Shown in pieces: positions 1 through 7,210 of a stretch of DNA of 37,262 nucleotides; positions within the stretch are counted from its first letter, which is position 1, and every line of letters starts with the position of its first letter. The DNA is from Clostridia bacterium (GTDB taxonomy: Bacteria > Bacillota > Clostridia > Oscillospirales > CAG-272). Location of the stretch: positions 1 to 37,262 of the forward strand of contig JAFVQL010000038.1 in NCBI GenBank assembly GCA_017504785.1, in the 5' to 3' direction. The position numbers were made by a program, and so were the translations under genes. The notes beneath the pieces are model-generated. The model saw only the letters and a list, made by a program, of their open reading frames with translations, ran no database searches and was not told the origin of the DNA.

Positions 1-98
1 CCGCGATCGAGACCTACGTCAGAGGCGCGCGCGCCGAGGCAATCGTCGATGCCTGTGAGAAGGTCGACAACGCTGCAAGGGCGGGTGCCATGGCGGTG
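1..98 (+). other. Unidentified non-carB segment joined to carB at the window edge
   Basis: The first ~98 bases do not continue carB. Read on the plus strand from base 3 they give an open frame with ordinary protein composition, including [20 protein letters not shown] then [12 protein letters not shown], ending where carB begins. I do not recognise the family. The clean switch from carB on the minus strand to a protein-like frame on the plus strand suggests two joined fragments rather than a single frameshift. Confidence 0.4.
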
Positions 99-228
99 CC
101 TCGTAGCCCTCCTCCTTGAGCGCAAGGCAGGCCTGCGTGCCGGCGTAGTCAAATTCGGCGGCCTGTCCGATGATGATGGGGCCGGAGCCGATGATCAGGA
201 TTTTTTTCAAGTCAGTTCTTTTTGCCAT
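98..228 (-). CDS. carB: Carbamoyl-phosphate synthase large subunit, N-terminal fragment (partial)
   Basis: The first 43 residues match the start of the large subunit of carbamoyl-phosphate synthase, which makes carbamoyl phosphate from ammonia, bicarbonate and two ATP for pyrimidine and arginine synthesis. The visible signature is the ATP-grasp N-terminal strand with [20 protein letters not shown] (residues 12-31) followed by [11 protein letters not shown]. The ATG lies one base after the pyrC stop and is preceded by a GAGG site inside the end of pyrC, so the two are co-transcribed and probably translationally coupled. After residue 43 the expected continuation (VVLVNSNPATIMTD in homologues) is absent in all three frames. 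The sequence from about base 98 to the window start is unrelated to carB. This is either an assembly chimera at a contig end or a real rearrangement; the former seems more likely. Confidence 0.85.
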
Positions 229-229
229 T

Positions 230-1459
230 TTATTTTTCCTCCGTATTATAATCTGAATTTTGGTAAACGATGCGTCCGTCGATCGCGGTCAGAACGCATT
301 TTCCGAAAACGCGGTGTCCCTTAAAAGGCGTCGCTCTTCCGAGAGATATGAATTTTTCGGGATCGATCTCGTATTCGCTTTCTAAATCGAATACGCAGTA
401 TTCATCTGCGAAGGGAAGCGAGAATCGCTCGCGCGGCCTTACGCACAGCGCGTCGATCACGCGGTCGAGCGGTACGGTGCCGGGCTTTACGAGATAGGTG
501 TAAAGGCAAGCAAACGCCGTTTCGATGCCGACGATGCCCATCATGCTTTTTTCAAGCCCGCGGCTCTTTTCCTCGAGGCTGTGGGGCGCGTGGTCGGTCG
601 CGATCATATCGATCGTTCCGTCGATCAGTCCCTCGACGAGTGCCTTTCGGTCCTCGGCGGAGCGGAGCGGGGGATTCATTTTAAAGCGGCCGTCCTCTTC
701 GAGGCAGGAGTCGTCGAGGATCAGATAGTGCGGCGCGGTCTCGCAGGTGACGTCAACGCCCTCTGCCTTCGCCTTGCGAATGATCTCCACGCTCTCCTTG
801 GTGGAAATGTGGCATACGTGGTAGGCACAGCCGATCTCCTTGCTAAGCGCGAGGTCGCGCTCGATCTGCTTATATTCGCTTTCGGATGAGATGCCGCGGT
901 GCCCATGCGCCTTGGCGTACGCGCCGTCGTGGATATACCCGCCGTGAAGCAGGGAATTGTCCTCACAGTGCGCCACGATGATCTTGCCGAGTCGCTTCGC
1001 CTCGGTCATCGCCGCGCGCATCATATCATCGCTCTGCACGCCGCGCCCGTCGTCCGAAAATCCGGCGACGAAGGGGGCCATGGCCTCCATGTCGGAGAGC
1101 GCCTCTCCCTTCTGCTCCTTGGTGATCGAGCCGTACGGATGCACGAAGATCCTTGCATCCCTTTCAATAATATCCGTTTGCACCTTGAGATGCTCAAGGC
1201 TGTCCGGCACGGGAGAAAGGTTGGGCATGCTCATCACGCGCGTGTATCCGCCTGCGGCGGCCGCCATCGTTCCGGTTTCCATGCGCTCTTTATAAAAATA
1301 ACCCGGCTCTCGAAGATGTACGTGCACATCAACAAAACCGGGAAAAACAACGTATTTTGAAAAAGAGGAAAGAAAAGGGGTAACGGGAATAGCGGCAGAA
1401 GCGGCAGAGAGAGAACGAATGAGATTTTCATGCATCGTCTTATCGTTATGGAAAAACAT
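230..1459 (-). CDS. pyrC: Dihydroorotase (PyrC, amidohydrolase superfamily)
   Basis: Cyclises N-carbamoyl-aspartate to dihydroorotate, the third step of pyrimidine synthesis, in the cytoplasm. The 409-residue product has the metal-binding strand [13 protein letters not shown] (HxH at 46 and 48), [17 protein letters not shown] at 78-80, AHCED (163-167), the histidine strand YHVCHIST (213-220), ETAPHYL, and the catalytic loop TDHAPHS (288-294). The ATG at 1459 is chosen because an AAAGGAG site lies 8 bases upstream and because an earlier in-frame ATG at 1522 sits inside the predicted -35 box. The N-terminal 35-40 residues are short and unlike the beta-sandwich strands of typical type I enzymes, which usually begin with a recognisable beta-rich segment. 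The gene leads a pyrC-carB operon; the TAA stop is one base from the carB ATG. Confidence 0.93.
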   Translation of the reverse strand: MFFHNDKTMHENLIRSLSAASAAIPVTPFLSSFSKYVVFPGFVDVHVHLREPGYFYKERMETGTMAAAAGGYTRVMSMPNLSPVPDSLEHLKVQTDIIERDARIFVHPYGSITKEQKGEALSDMEAMAPFVAGFSDDGRGVQSDDMMRAAMTEAKRLGKIIVAHCEDNSLLHGGYIHDGAYAKAHGHRGISSESEYKQIERDLALSKEIGCAYHVCHISTKESVEIIRKAKAEGVDVTCETAPHYLILDDSCLEEDGRFKMNPPLRSAEDRKALVEGLIDGTIDMIATDHAPHSLEEKSRGLEKSMMGIVGIETAFACLYTYLVKPGTVPLDRVIDALCVRPRERFSLPFADEYCVFDLESEYEIDPEKFISLGRATPFKGHRVFGKCVLTAIDGRIVYQNSDYNTEEK

Positions 1460-1493
1460 AGCGGCTCTCCTTTCGCTGTAAATCTTTTTCAAT

Positions 1494-1522
1494 ATAATAA
1501 CACAAATAGAATGAAAAGTCAA
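1494..1522 (-). promoter_or_regulatory. Promoter of pyrC-carB
   Basis: On the minus strand TTGACT (1522-1517) and TATTAT (1499-1494) are separated by 17 bases, giving a short leader to the pyrC ATG at 1459. Between this promoter and the plus-strand promoter at 1688 lies about 165 bases of AT-rich sequence in which I see no gene or regulatory fold. Confidence 0.65.
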
Positions 1523-1687
1523 GTTGAATCGGGCAATTTATTTTTTAAACCGAAAGATTTGTAGCAGATGGCGAGAGTCTTGGCGCGGGGCGGCGGGGGG
1601 ATTGGCTAAATGTTATAAAAAACGCGATATAATATGTATAAAGTTTACATTCGATCATAAAAAAATGGAAAAAATTTCTCAAAACTA

Positions 1688-1715
1688 TTGACAAAAAAAA
1701 CGGAAGTGATAAAAT
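1688..1715 (+). promoter_or_regulatory. Promoter of the two-helix membrane protein gene
   Basis: TTGACA (1688-1693), a 16-base spacer and TAAAAT (1710-1715) lie 40 bases before the start codon. The upstream flank is A/T-tract rich. Confidence 0.65.
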
Positions 1716-1754
1716 ATTAGTACAGAGATTATTATTAAAGGAGATATTACCGAT

Positions 1755-2096
1755 ATGAGCAAAGAAAAGAAGACCAAAGAGCAGAAGAAGCTCGAGAAGC
1801 AGGCGCGCGCAGCGAAGCCGTTTATTTCCGCTTGGGGATACGTTGGTTACAGCGTGCTTTGGTTTATTCCCGTTCTCGGTTGGCTGATCTGGTTCTTTAA
1901 TCTGTTTTCCAAGAAGACCAACAAGAGAAGCTACGCCCGTTCGAAGGTTTGCGGCGCTATCTTCCTCTTCCTTCTCCTCGCGTTCCTTGTTGGCGGGCTC
2001 TTCCTTGCCGTTGCGCTTGACGTTAGCCCCGCAATCACGGAGTTCTGTTTGGAAAACGAGATCTTCAAGGGATTTATTGAAGCGAAAGGTGCTTAA
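1755..2096 (+). CDS. Small two-helix membrane protein, unknown function
   Basis: The product is 113 residues. It begins with a strongly basic, lysine-rich cytoplasmic tail (about residues 1-22). A first hydrophobic helix follows (about 26-52, Trp-rich, with WFIPVLGWLIWFFN), then a polar loop KKTNKRSYARSKVCG and a second helix (about 70-94). The loop pattern, an Asn/Lys-rich turn followed by YARxxxxG, resembles small membrane proteins widespread in Clostridia that carry NxNKRNYARA-like loops, but no function is known for them. The start has an AAGGAG site. The gene is monocistronic, with its own promoter (1688-1715) and terminator (2131-2158). Confidence 0.75.
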   Translation: MSKEKKTKEQKKLEKQARAAKPFISAWGYVGYSVLWFIPVLGWLIWFFNLFSKKTNKRSYARSKVCGAIFLFLLLAFLVGGLFLAVALDVSPAITEFCLENEIFKGFIEAKGA

Positions 2097-2130
2097 TTTT
2101 TCTTGAAAGAGAAATCCGCGAAGCGTAAAA

Positions 2131-2158
2131 ACACCCGATCTTTTCGGGTGTTTTTTTG
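2131..2158 (+). terminator. Rho-independent terminator after the membrane protein gene
   Basis: The stem ACACCCGA (2131-2138) pairs with TCGGGTGT (2144-2151) around a 5-base loop and is followed by a run of seven T. Confidence 0.85.
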
Positions 2159-2178
2159 TTTTGTTTGTGTTTAACTAT

Positions 2179-2222
2179 TCGTTAATATAAGGAAAAGAAG
2201 CGAATCGTTAACATAAGGAAAA
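2179..2222. repeat. Direct repeat, two 18-base copies upstream of the 73-residue gene
   Basis: TCGTTAATATAAGGAAAA (2179-2196) recurs with one change (TCGTTAACATAAGGAAAA) at 2205-2222, a 26-base period. It lies in the 282-base gap between two small genes. It could be a protein-binding site or a chance duplication. No matched promoter is evident beside it. The following GC-rich stretch (2225-2310) shows no gene I can support. Confidence 0.4.
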
Positions 2223-2378
2223 TGCGAAAAAGCGCGCCCGCGATCGAATATCTTTTCCGCGCGCCGTCTTGCCGCAAGGGCGGAGGGCGCCCTTGGCGGC
2301 GATCGCTTGCGCCTTTTACGCATAAATTCTCCTCGTTTTGCAAAAAATAGAAGGGAAAACCAAAAAAAGGAGAGAGAA

Positions 2379-2600
2379 ATGAAAAAGATCATCTGCAAAA
2401 AAGAATACGATACCGAAGCGGCAACGCTTTTGAAGAAAAACACCTTCGGCACGCCGGGAGATGCGGACGGCTATGAGGAGAGCGTTTATAAAACGGCGGA
2501 CGGATCGTATTTTCTTTACGTCAACGGCGGTGCGGATTCCAAGTATCCGAAGGAGGATATCAAGCGCCTTTCCAAGGCGGCGGCAGAGAAGCTGCTTTGA
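2379..2600 (+). CDS. Small conserved-type protein of unknown function (73 aa)
   Basis: A 73-residue soluble protein beginning MKKIICKKEYDTEAATLL, with a central GxxGDADGYEESVYKTADG and a C-terminal SYFLYVNGGADSKYPKEDIK. The layout (KxYDTExA near the start, an acidic GY-E turn, then a FFLY/YFLYVNGGA strand) resembles short proteins found in many Clostridia, often beside mobile or accessory genes, with no assigned role. The start at 2379 is preferred over an in-frame ATG at 2307 because AAAGGAGAG lies just before it and the upstream 24 codons are basic and low-complexity. A strong hairpin follows at 2667-2702. Confidence 0.65.
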   Translation: MKKIICKKEYDTEAATLLKKNTFGTPGDADGYEESVYKTADGSYFLYVNGGADSKYPKEDIKRLSKAAAEKLL

Positions 2601-2666
2601 CGGAGTGCAAAAAGCGCACGCGGCGAAAGAAAAAATGCGCCAAGGAGCGAAAAAGAAAGAGGAAAG

Positions 2667-2702
2667 AAAAATCCGAGTTTTTCCATAAAACTCGGATTTT
2701 TT
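2667..2702. terminator. Strong bidirectional hairpin terminator
   Basis: A 16-base arm with core AATCCGAGTTTT (2667-2682) pairs with 2687-2702 around the loop CCAT. T-runs on both strands let it act in either direction. It ends the 73-residue gene. Confidence 0.85.
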
Positions 2703-2894
2703 CCTGTTTTTGGAAAGAATTGTTTACATAAAGTTGCATTTTGCGCGCCTTGTTTTGTTTTTTTACTGTTCTCCGTTTGCTTTTTTCGTTTAAAACGAGA
2801 GGAGCAAGACCCATTTCCTTATCCTTCGCGCATCCCTTGCTTTTTATGAGAAACGGAGGAGAGAAATTATGAGAAGCGCGGGGCAAAAAAAGCA

Positions 2895-2923
2895 TTGACT
2901 TTTATCCTTCCGTTGTATATAAT
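2895..2923 (+). promoter_or_regulatory. Promoter of the ZIP transporter gene
   Basis: TTGACT (2895-2900), a 17-base spacer and a perfect TATAAT (2918-2923). The leader to the ATG at 2979 is about 50 bases. The rest of the 378-base gap (2601-2978) contains only the preceding terminator and AT-rich sequence with no recognised metal-responsive site. Confidence 0.7.
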
Positions 2924-2978
2924 GAAAATACGGTGAAAGCGCGCGGTGCGTGCTTTTCTAAATTTGGGAGGCATATCT

Positions 2979-3752
2979 ATGAATTCGGAACTTTTTTTCG
3001 TACTTTCCATAACGGCACTCGGCGTGGGCGGCGCAACGCTTGTGGGCGCGGTGCTCGGTTTTGTTTTTAAGAAGATATCACACGCCTTCAGTGACATCGT
3101 GCTGGGCTTTGCGGCAGGGGTAATGCTTTGCGCCGCAGTGATCGGACTTATTTTGCCCGCGCTTGAGGGTGGGAATATCGGCACGCTTTTCATGGTGCTC
3201 GGCGGCGTGATGGCGGGTGCTGTCTGTCTGCATCTTGCGGATCTTTCGGTGCCGCATCTGCATTCCATGGCGGAAAAGCGCGGTAAGAGCTGCGGCCCGC
3301 ACAATCACCGTCTGGATAAGGTGCTTCTTTTCGTGCTTGCCATTGCCATACATAACCTGCCCGAGGGCATTGCCGCAGGCGTCAGCTTCGGTACGGGAGA
3401 CGTCGGTGCCGCGCTTTCCGTGGCACTTGGAATCGCTTTGCAGAATATCCCGGAGGGTATGGTGATCATCGCACCCTTGCTTGCCGCAGGCGTTTCGCCG
3501 AAAAAGACCTTTTTTATCGCCGCGGGCACGGGAGTGATTGAGATCGTGGGCACCTTTATCGGATACTTTGCGGTGAGCATTTCGGCGGCGATCCTGCCCT
3601 TTGCCCTTGCTTTCGCGGGCGGCACGATGCTGTACGTCATCAGTGACGAGATGATCCCCGAAACGCACGCGCACGGAAGCGAGCGCGGCGCGACCTACGC
3701 GCTTCTCTTCGGCTTTGCCCTGATGCTCGCAATGGATTTTTTGCTTGCATGA
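2979..3752 (+). CDS. ZIP-family divalent metal transporter
   Basis: A 257-residue integral membrane protein of the ZIP (ZupT-like) family, which moves zinc and other divalent metals into the cytoplasm. The diagnostic metal-site helices are present: HNLPEGIAAGV in the middle of the protein and QNIPEGM about 33 residues later, the TM4/TM5 pair of ZIP proteins. A His-rich loop (HLADLSVPHLHSM...CGPHNH) precedes them, as expected for the variable cytoplasmic loop, and another His-containing stretch (ETHAHGS) lies before the last helix. The ATG at 2979 is chosen because GGGAGG lies 9 bases upstream. An earlier in-frame ATG at 2946 has no site. The gene is monocistronic with its own promoter. No clear terminator follows. 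Confidence 0.9.
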   Translation: MNSELFFVLSITALGVGGATLVGAVLGFVFKKISHAFSDIVLGFAAGVMLCAAVIGLILPALEGGNIGTLFMVLGGVMAGAVCLHLADLSVPHLHSMAEKRGKSCGPHNHRLDKVLLFVLAIAIHNLPEGIAAGVSFGTGDVGAALSVALGIALQNIPEGMVIIAPLLAAGVSPKKTFFIAAGTGVIEIVGTFIGYFAVSISAAILPFALAFAGGTMLYVISDEMIPETHAHGSERGATYALLFGFALMLAMDFLLA

Positions 3753-3827
3753 GAAAAAAGATGCACAAAAAGCGACCTGCATTTTTAGATAAATGGTAGA
3801 AAGTAAGAGAAAAAAGAAGATTAACTC

Positions 3828-3856
3828 TTGACTTATTTTTAAGTATATGATATATT
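3828..3856 (+). promoter_or_regulatory. Promoter of the orphan solute-binding lipoprotein gene
   Basis: TTGACT (3828-3833), a 17-base spacer and TATATT (3851-3856). It gives an unusually long leader of about 120 bases before the ATG at 3988. Confidence 0.6.
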
Positions 3857-3916
3857 TATATCGACCTAATGGCATTGTCGGATGGCCCTCGATGGGCGCC
3901 CGCCCGTTGATGTGCA

Positions 3917-3943
3917 TTCGGCGAAGCGGCTCCGCGTGCCGAA
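3917..3943 (+). promoter_or_regulatory. Hairpin in the leader of the solute-binding lipoprotein gene
   Basis: Within the long 5' leader, TTCGGC (3917-3922) pairs with GCCGAA (3938-3943), and inside it GCGG pairs with CCGC. The upstream leader is also GC-rich and self-complementary. It could stabilise the mRNA or be regulatory. It matches no riboswitch class I recognise, and no T-run follows, so it is not a terminator. Confidence 0.4.
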
Positions 3944-3987
3944 CGGATGTCCGTTAAACTAATTTTAGGCAAAAAAAGGAGAAAAAC

Positions 3988-5949
3988 ATGAAAACAAGAA
4001 TCTTGAGCCTGTTGCTTGTTCTTGTCATGGCCGTTGGTATGCTCGCCTCTTGTGGCGGCGGCGGTGGAGACACCTGCACCAACCACGTGGATGCTAACCA
4101 TGACCAGAAGTGCGACAACGCCGGCTGTACGGCTGACGTGCCCTGCCCCCACAACTGGGACGAAGATGGCTTCTGCGAGTGGTGTGATGCATTCCAGTGC
4201 GTTGCACACGTTGACAGAAACCACGACCAGAAGTGCGACATTTGTAAGGAAGCTGTAGCTTGCCCTCACGGCGCTGATGCCAACGAGGATAGCAAGTGCG
4301 ACTACTGCGGCGCAGCCTTCTCTTGCGCTCTTCCCGCACACGCTGACGCAAACCAGGACGGTCTTTGCGACGGCTGCCTGTTCCTTCTTGACGACACGAA
4401 GTTCCCTTGGGAGAGCGGCACTCTTACCTTTGAGATGACCAACCACTCCAACTTGGAGGAGCTTCCCTCCGGTTGCCAGAACTGGATGGCAGGTGAGTCC
4501 ACCGGTAAGACCTCTCTGACGCAGATCGCTGCTAAGCAGAGAAACGACGAGGCTTTCGCGGTTACGAAGCTGAACATCAGCTACAAGTATCTTCCCGACG
4601 GTAATACCGACTACGGTTGGTCCAAGAACTACGACAGAATTCAGACCAACCAGGATAAGGGCCAGTATTCCGATATGTACTGCAACTTCGTATACGACCT
4701 GATCGGCGCATACCTTGCAGGCTGCTTTGCAAACCTGAAGACCCAGAAGTATAACAACTACTTTGCATTTGCAAAGAACCCCGACTACGGTACCGAGGTT
4801 GGAGACTCCGAGGGTTACATGTATGAGTACATGACTTCTCTTTCCATCAAGGAAGATAAGATGTACGTTCTTGCATCCGACTACTTCATCGACCTTGTTC
4901 GTGCATTCTACGTTGTTCCCGTAAACGTTACCATGCTTGAGGACCTTGAGACCGAGCTTCCCAACAATCCCACCGACTTTGCGGCAATGGTTTCCGCAGG
5001 CGACTGGACCTATGAGAAGGTAATTCAGTACTCTGCAGGCTACGGCGACGTAACTGCTTCTGCCGACGAAAAGAAGGGCTTTGCACTTGCTGAGCACTCC
5101 CTGTCTGCTGCAGGTATTCTTTACACTACCTCCGTTCGTCTTCTGAACGACGCAAGAAAGCAGCCCGGTAGCACCTTCGTTTCTGACGGAACGAATTCTC
5201 CTTATTCCTACTCGGCTACCAACGAGACCTTGCGTAGCTTCTCGTCCGCTCTTGAAAACATGGTAACTAAGCCCGGTTTCGTTCTCTTCACGAAGACCGA
5301 TACGGCTTCCTTCAGCACCAACCTGCTGAACATCCGTAATCAGTTCACCACCAACAAGGTTCTCTTCGGCGGCGTTATCCTTCTCGGTTCTCTTGAGTAT
5401 CTGGATTACCAGAACATGAAGACCGGCGACGGTAAGGGCTTCCTTGTAGTTCCCGTTCCGCTTTACACCGATACCGAGATTTACTCCACGCAGATCCACA
5501 ACATTGGTCGTATCGGTGCTATCTCCGTTAAGAGCGAGAAGTTTGCTGAGTGCTCTGCGTTCCTGAACTATCAGTCCACGCACTCCAGAAACGTTAAGAA
5601 TACCTACTACGAGCAGGAGCTTCTGTACTCCGTTGTAGGTGGCGGTACTACCGATAACGCACTTCTTGAGGCAAACAAAGAGATGCTCGATCTCCTTCGT
5701 GACAGCCTTATCACCGGTTTCGACAAGGCATACGAGGACTCCTCTGCCCTGTTCGATAACGGTACGAAGGTTACCACGCCTGACAATGGTGAGCCGATGT
5801 ACATCGACCTGAAGTGGCACGATATTTTCGATAAGCACCACTATCAGATGAGCGCCCTCATCGATCCTTACTACAGCTCCTTAAAGCCCGCTAAGGAAGC
5901 AGCAATGAAGGCACTCTTCAACAACGGTAACACCATGCTTCCCGAATAA
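3988..5949 (+). CDS. Extracellular solute-binding lipoprotein with N-terminal Cys/Asp-rich repeats
   Basis: The product is 653 residues with a lipoprotein signal (basic MKTR, hydrophobic core, LASC, lipidated Cys at 22) and a Gly linker. Residues ~28-125 hold five short Cys/Asp-rich repeats of the type HxDxNxDxKCDxC (e.g. HVDANHDQKCDNAGC, HVDRNHDQKCDICKEA, HADANQDGLCDGC), which look like calcium- or metal-binding loops. The remaining ~520 residues read like a family 1 type ABC substrate-binding protein: alternating segments, a VVPVNVTML hinge-like strand, KGFLVVPVPLY, GRIGAISVKSEKFAECSAFLNY. No permease or ATPase is adjacent, so it is an orphan or serves a distant importer. Codon choice (AAG, GTT, CTT, AAC, TAC) suggests high expression. 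Promoter at 3828 and a strong terminator at 5983. Ligand unknown. Confidence 0.75.
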   Translation: MKTRILSLLLVLVMAVGMLASCGGGGGDTCTNHVDANHDQKCDNAGCTADVPCPHNWDEDGFCEWCDAFQCVAHVDRNHDQKCDICKEAVACPHGADANEDSKCDYCGAAFSCALPAHADANQDGLCDGCLFLLDDTKFPWESGTLTFEMTNHSNLEELPSGCQNWMAGESTGKTSLTQIAAKQRNDEAFAVTKLNISYKYLPDGNTDYGWSKNYDRIQTNQDKGQYSDMYCNFVYDLIGAYLAGCFANLKTQKYNNYFAFAKNPDYGTEVGDSEGYMYEYMTSLSIKEDKMYVLASDYFIDLVRAFYVVPVNVTMLEDLETELPNNPTDFAAMVSAGDWTYEKVIQYSAGYGDVTASADEKKGFALAEHSLSAAGILYTTSVRLLNDARKQPGSTFVSDGTNSPYSYSATNETLRSFSSALENMVTKPGFVLFTKTDTASFSTNLLNIRNQFTTNKVLFGGVILLGSLEYLDYQNMKTGDGKGFLVVPVPLYTDTEIYSTQIHNIGRIGAISVKSEKFAECSAFLNYQSTHSRNVKNTYYEQELLYSVVGGGTTDNALLEANKEMLDLLRDSLITGFDKAYEDSSALFDNGTKVTTPDNGEPMYIDLKWHDIFDKHHYQMSALIDPYYSSLKPAKEAAMKALFNNGNTMLPE

Positions 5950-5982
5950 TTCAGTGAAAACCGAATTATAAAAATAAATGGC

Positions 5983-6018
5983 AAAAAGCCGCGCAACCTT
6001 GTGTTGCGCGGCTTTTTT
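5983..6018. terminator. Strong bidirectional terminator between convergent genes
   Basis: AAAAAGCCGCGCAAC (5983-5997) pairs with GTTGCGCGGCTTTTTT (6003-6018) around a 5-base loop. It closes the lipoprotein gene on the plus strand and could also stop the minus-strand operon that ends at 6275. Confidence 0.9.
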
Positions 6019-6051
6019 GTATAACGAAAATGCGGCGAAGCGGCTCTGCCG

Positions 6052-6233
6052 CCCGCGGTAGAGGATATGCCGCACTGCGTGCGGATGAGATACAGCCCGC
6101 GGTAGAGGATATGCCGCACTGCGTGCGGATAAGATACAGCCCGCGGTAGAGGATATGCCGCACTGCGTGCGGATGAGATACAGCCCGCGGTAGAGGATAT
6201 GCCGCACTGCGTGCGGATAAGATACAGCCCGCG
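6052..6233. repeat. Four 44-bp tandem repeats, each with an internal hairpin
   Basis: Units start at 6052, 6096, 6140 and 6184 and are followed by a 6-base partial unit. Each begins CCCGCGGTAGAGGATATGCC and contains the hairpin CCGCAC-TGC-GTGCGG. The only visible difference alternates, GATGAG in units 1 and 3 and GATAAG in units 2 and 4, so the array is also two copies of an 88-bp dimer. A related single hairpin (CCGTGC-GAT-GCACGG) follows at 6247-6261. The array fills the 325-base gap between a terminator and the end of the AEC gene. The open frames through it are repeat artefacts. Confidence 0.9.
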
Positions 6234-6274
6234 AGGGGCTTGATATACCGTGCGATGCACGGCAATGAGAAGAT

Positions 6275-7207
6275 TTACGCGGGGAGCAGCAGAACCATAA
6301 TGGGAAGGGTCACGATACTGAACAGCGTGCTGAGAAGGACGGCAGAGGCGGCTTCCTTTTGCCCCTCGCCGAGGATCTCCGAAAAGTTTAGAACCACGCT
6401 TGCAACGGGGCAACAGCAGATGATATAGAGCACGGCCTTCATTCCGCCGTCCACGGGCAGGAAGGCAACCAAAAGCAGGCAAACGAGTGCCATGACGAAT
6501 TGCTTCATGAAAATGGCGATATAGATCTGCTTTGTGGTGAACAAGCGCTTAAGATCCGTCGTGGCAAGGCGCATTCCCATGATCAGCATGGAGATCGGCG
6601 TTGCCATTCTTCCGATCAGAGATATCATGCTGTCAAGGCTTTCGGGGAGCGGGATCTCAAAAACGAAGAAAGGAACGGCAAGCACGAGTGCCACCGTTGC
6701 GGGATTTAGGAGTACCTTTTTCACGCTGACGTATTTTAGATTCTGTGAAATGATCGCCGCGCCGATCGTCCATCCGATCACGTTCATGATAATGGCGTAT
6801 ACCGAGGTATAGATGAGAAGTCCCGATGCGGTTTCGGGATAGAGTGCCTCGAGGATCGGGATGCCGAAGAAGGCACAGTTGCCAAGCGCGCAGGCGATCG
6901 TCATGATACGGTAGAGGGGTTCCTTCATTTTCCTTCGGAAGAGAAGATAGGCGATGCCGAGAATGATGACCTGCACGAGCAGAGCAAGCAGAGAAAAGAC
7001 GCCGATATTGCCGAGCATTTCCATCGAAAAGGTGGCGTTTTTGAAGGTGTAAATGCTGAGGCAGGGGGTGCAGATATAGAGAAGGATCTTCGAGAGCGAG
7101 GGCATCGTATCCTCGCTCACCATGTTTTTCTTTTTCAGAACATAGCCGGGAACGGCGGCTGCCAAAAGAATGGCAACGGCACCCAGAGCAACAAGAAAGG
7201 TTTTCAT
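6275..7207 (-). CDS. AEC-family transporter (auxin efflux carrier type)
   Basis: A 310-residue integral membrane protein of the AEC/bile-acid-arsenite-riboflavin transporter superfamily, in bacteria associated with export or exchange of small organic acids such as malate or malonate. Visible features are the N-terminal helix followed by GYVLKKKNMVSEDTMPSLSKILLYICTP. The second half has the second inverted set of helices, including CALGNCAFFGIPILEALYPE and LNPATVALVLAVPFFVF, then GRMATPISMLIMGMRLA. These are the Pro-containing crossover helices of the family. About ten helices are expected. It is the last gene of the minus-strand run, 3 bases after the foldase-like gene, with GAGG upstream of the ATG. 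Substrate cannot be told from sequence. Confidence 0.88.
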   Translation of the reverse strand: MKTFLVALGAVAILLAAAVPGYVLKKKNMVSEDTMPSLSKILLYICTPCLSIYTFKNATFSMEMLGNIGVFSLLALLVQVIILGIAYLLFRRKMKEPLYRIMTIACALGNCAFFGIPILEALYPETASGLLIYTSVYAIIMNVIGWTIGAAIISQNLKYVSVKKVLLNPATVALVLAVPFFVFEIPLPESLDSMISLIGRMATPISMLIMGMRLATTDLKRLFTTKQIYIAIFMKQFVMALVCLLLVAFLPVDGGMKAVLYIICCCPVASVVLNFSEILGEGQKEAASAVLLSTLFSIVTLPIMVLLLPA

Positions 7208-7210
7208 AGA

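Noticed and set aside
2869-2898. Nine-codon frame with a good GGAGGAGAG site upstream of the ZIP promoter
   Set aside because: It is extremely short, ends inside the -35 region and has no clear promoter; it may be a remnant, so it is not listed as a gene.
3856-5841. 661-codon open frame antisense to the orphan solute-binding lipoprotein
   Set aside because: Low-diversity Val/Gly/Leu/Lys-rich translation with no RBS or motif; explained by codon bias of the sense gene.
6052-6233. Possible CRISPR array
   Set aside because: The units are contiguous 44-bp tandem repeats without variable spacers, and no cas genes are near.
5871-6482. Open frames through the 44-bp tandem repeats (repeated SSTAGCISSARSAAYPLP-like peptides)
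   Set aside because: The 44-base unit is not a multiple of three, so the frames rotate; the peptides only mirror the DNA repeat and have no start signals.
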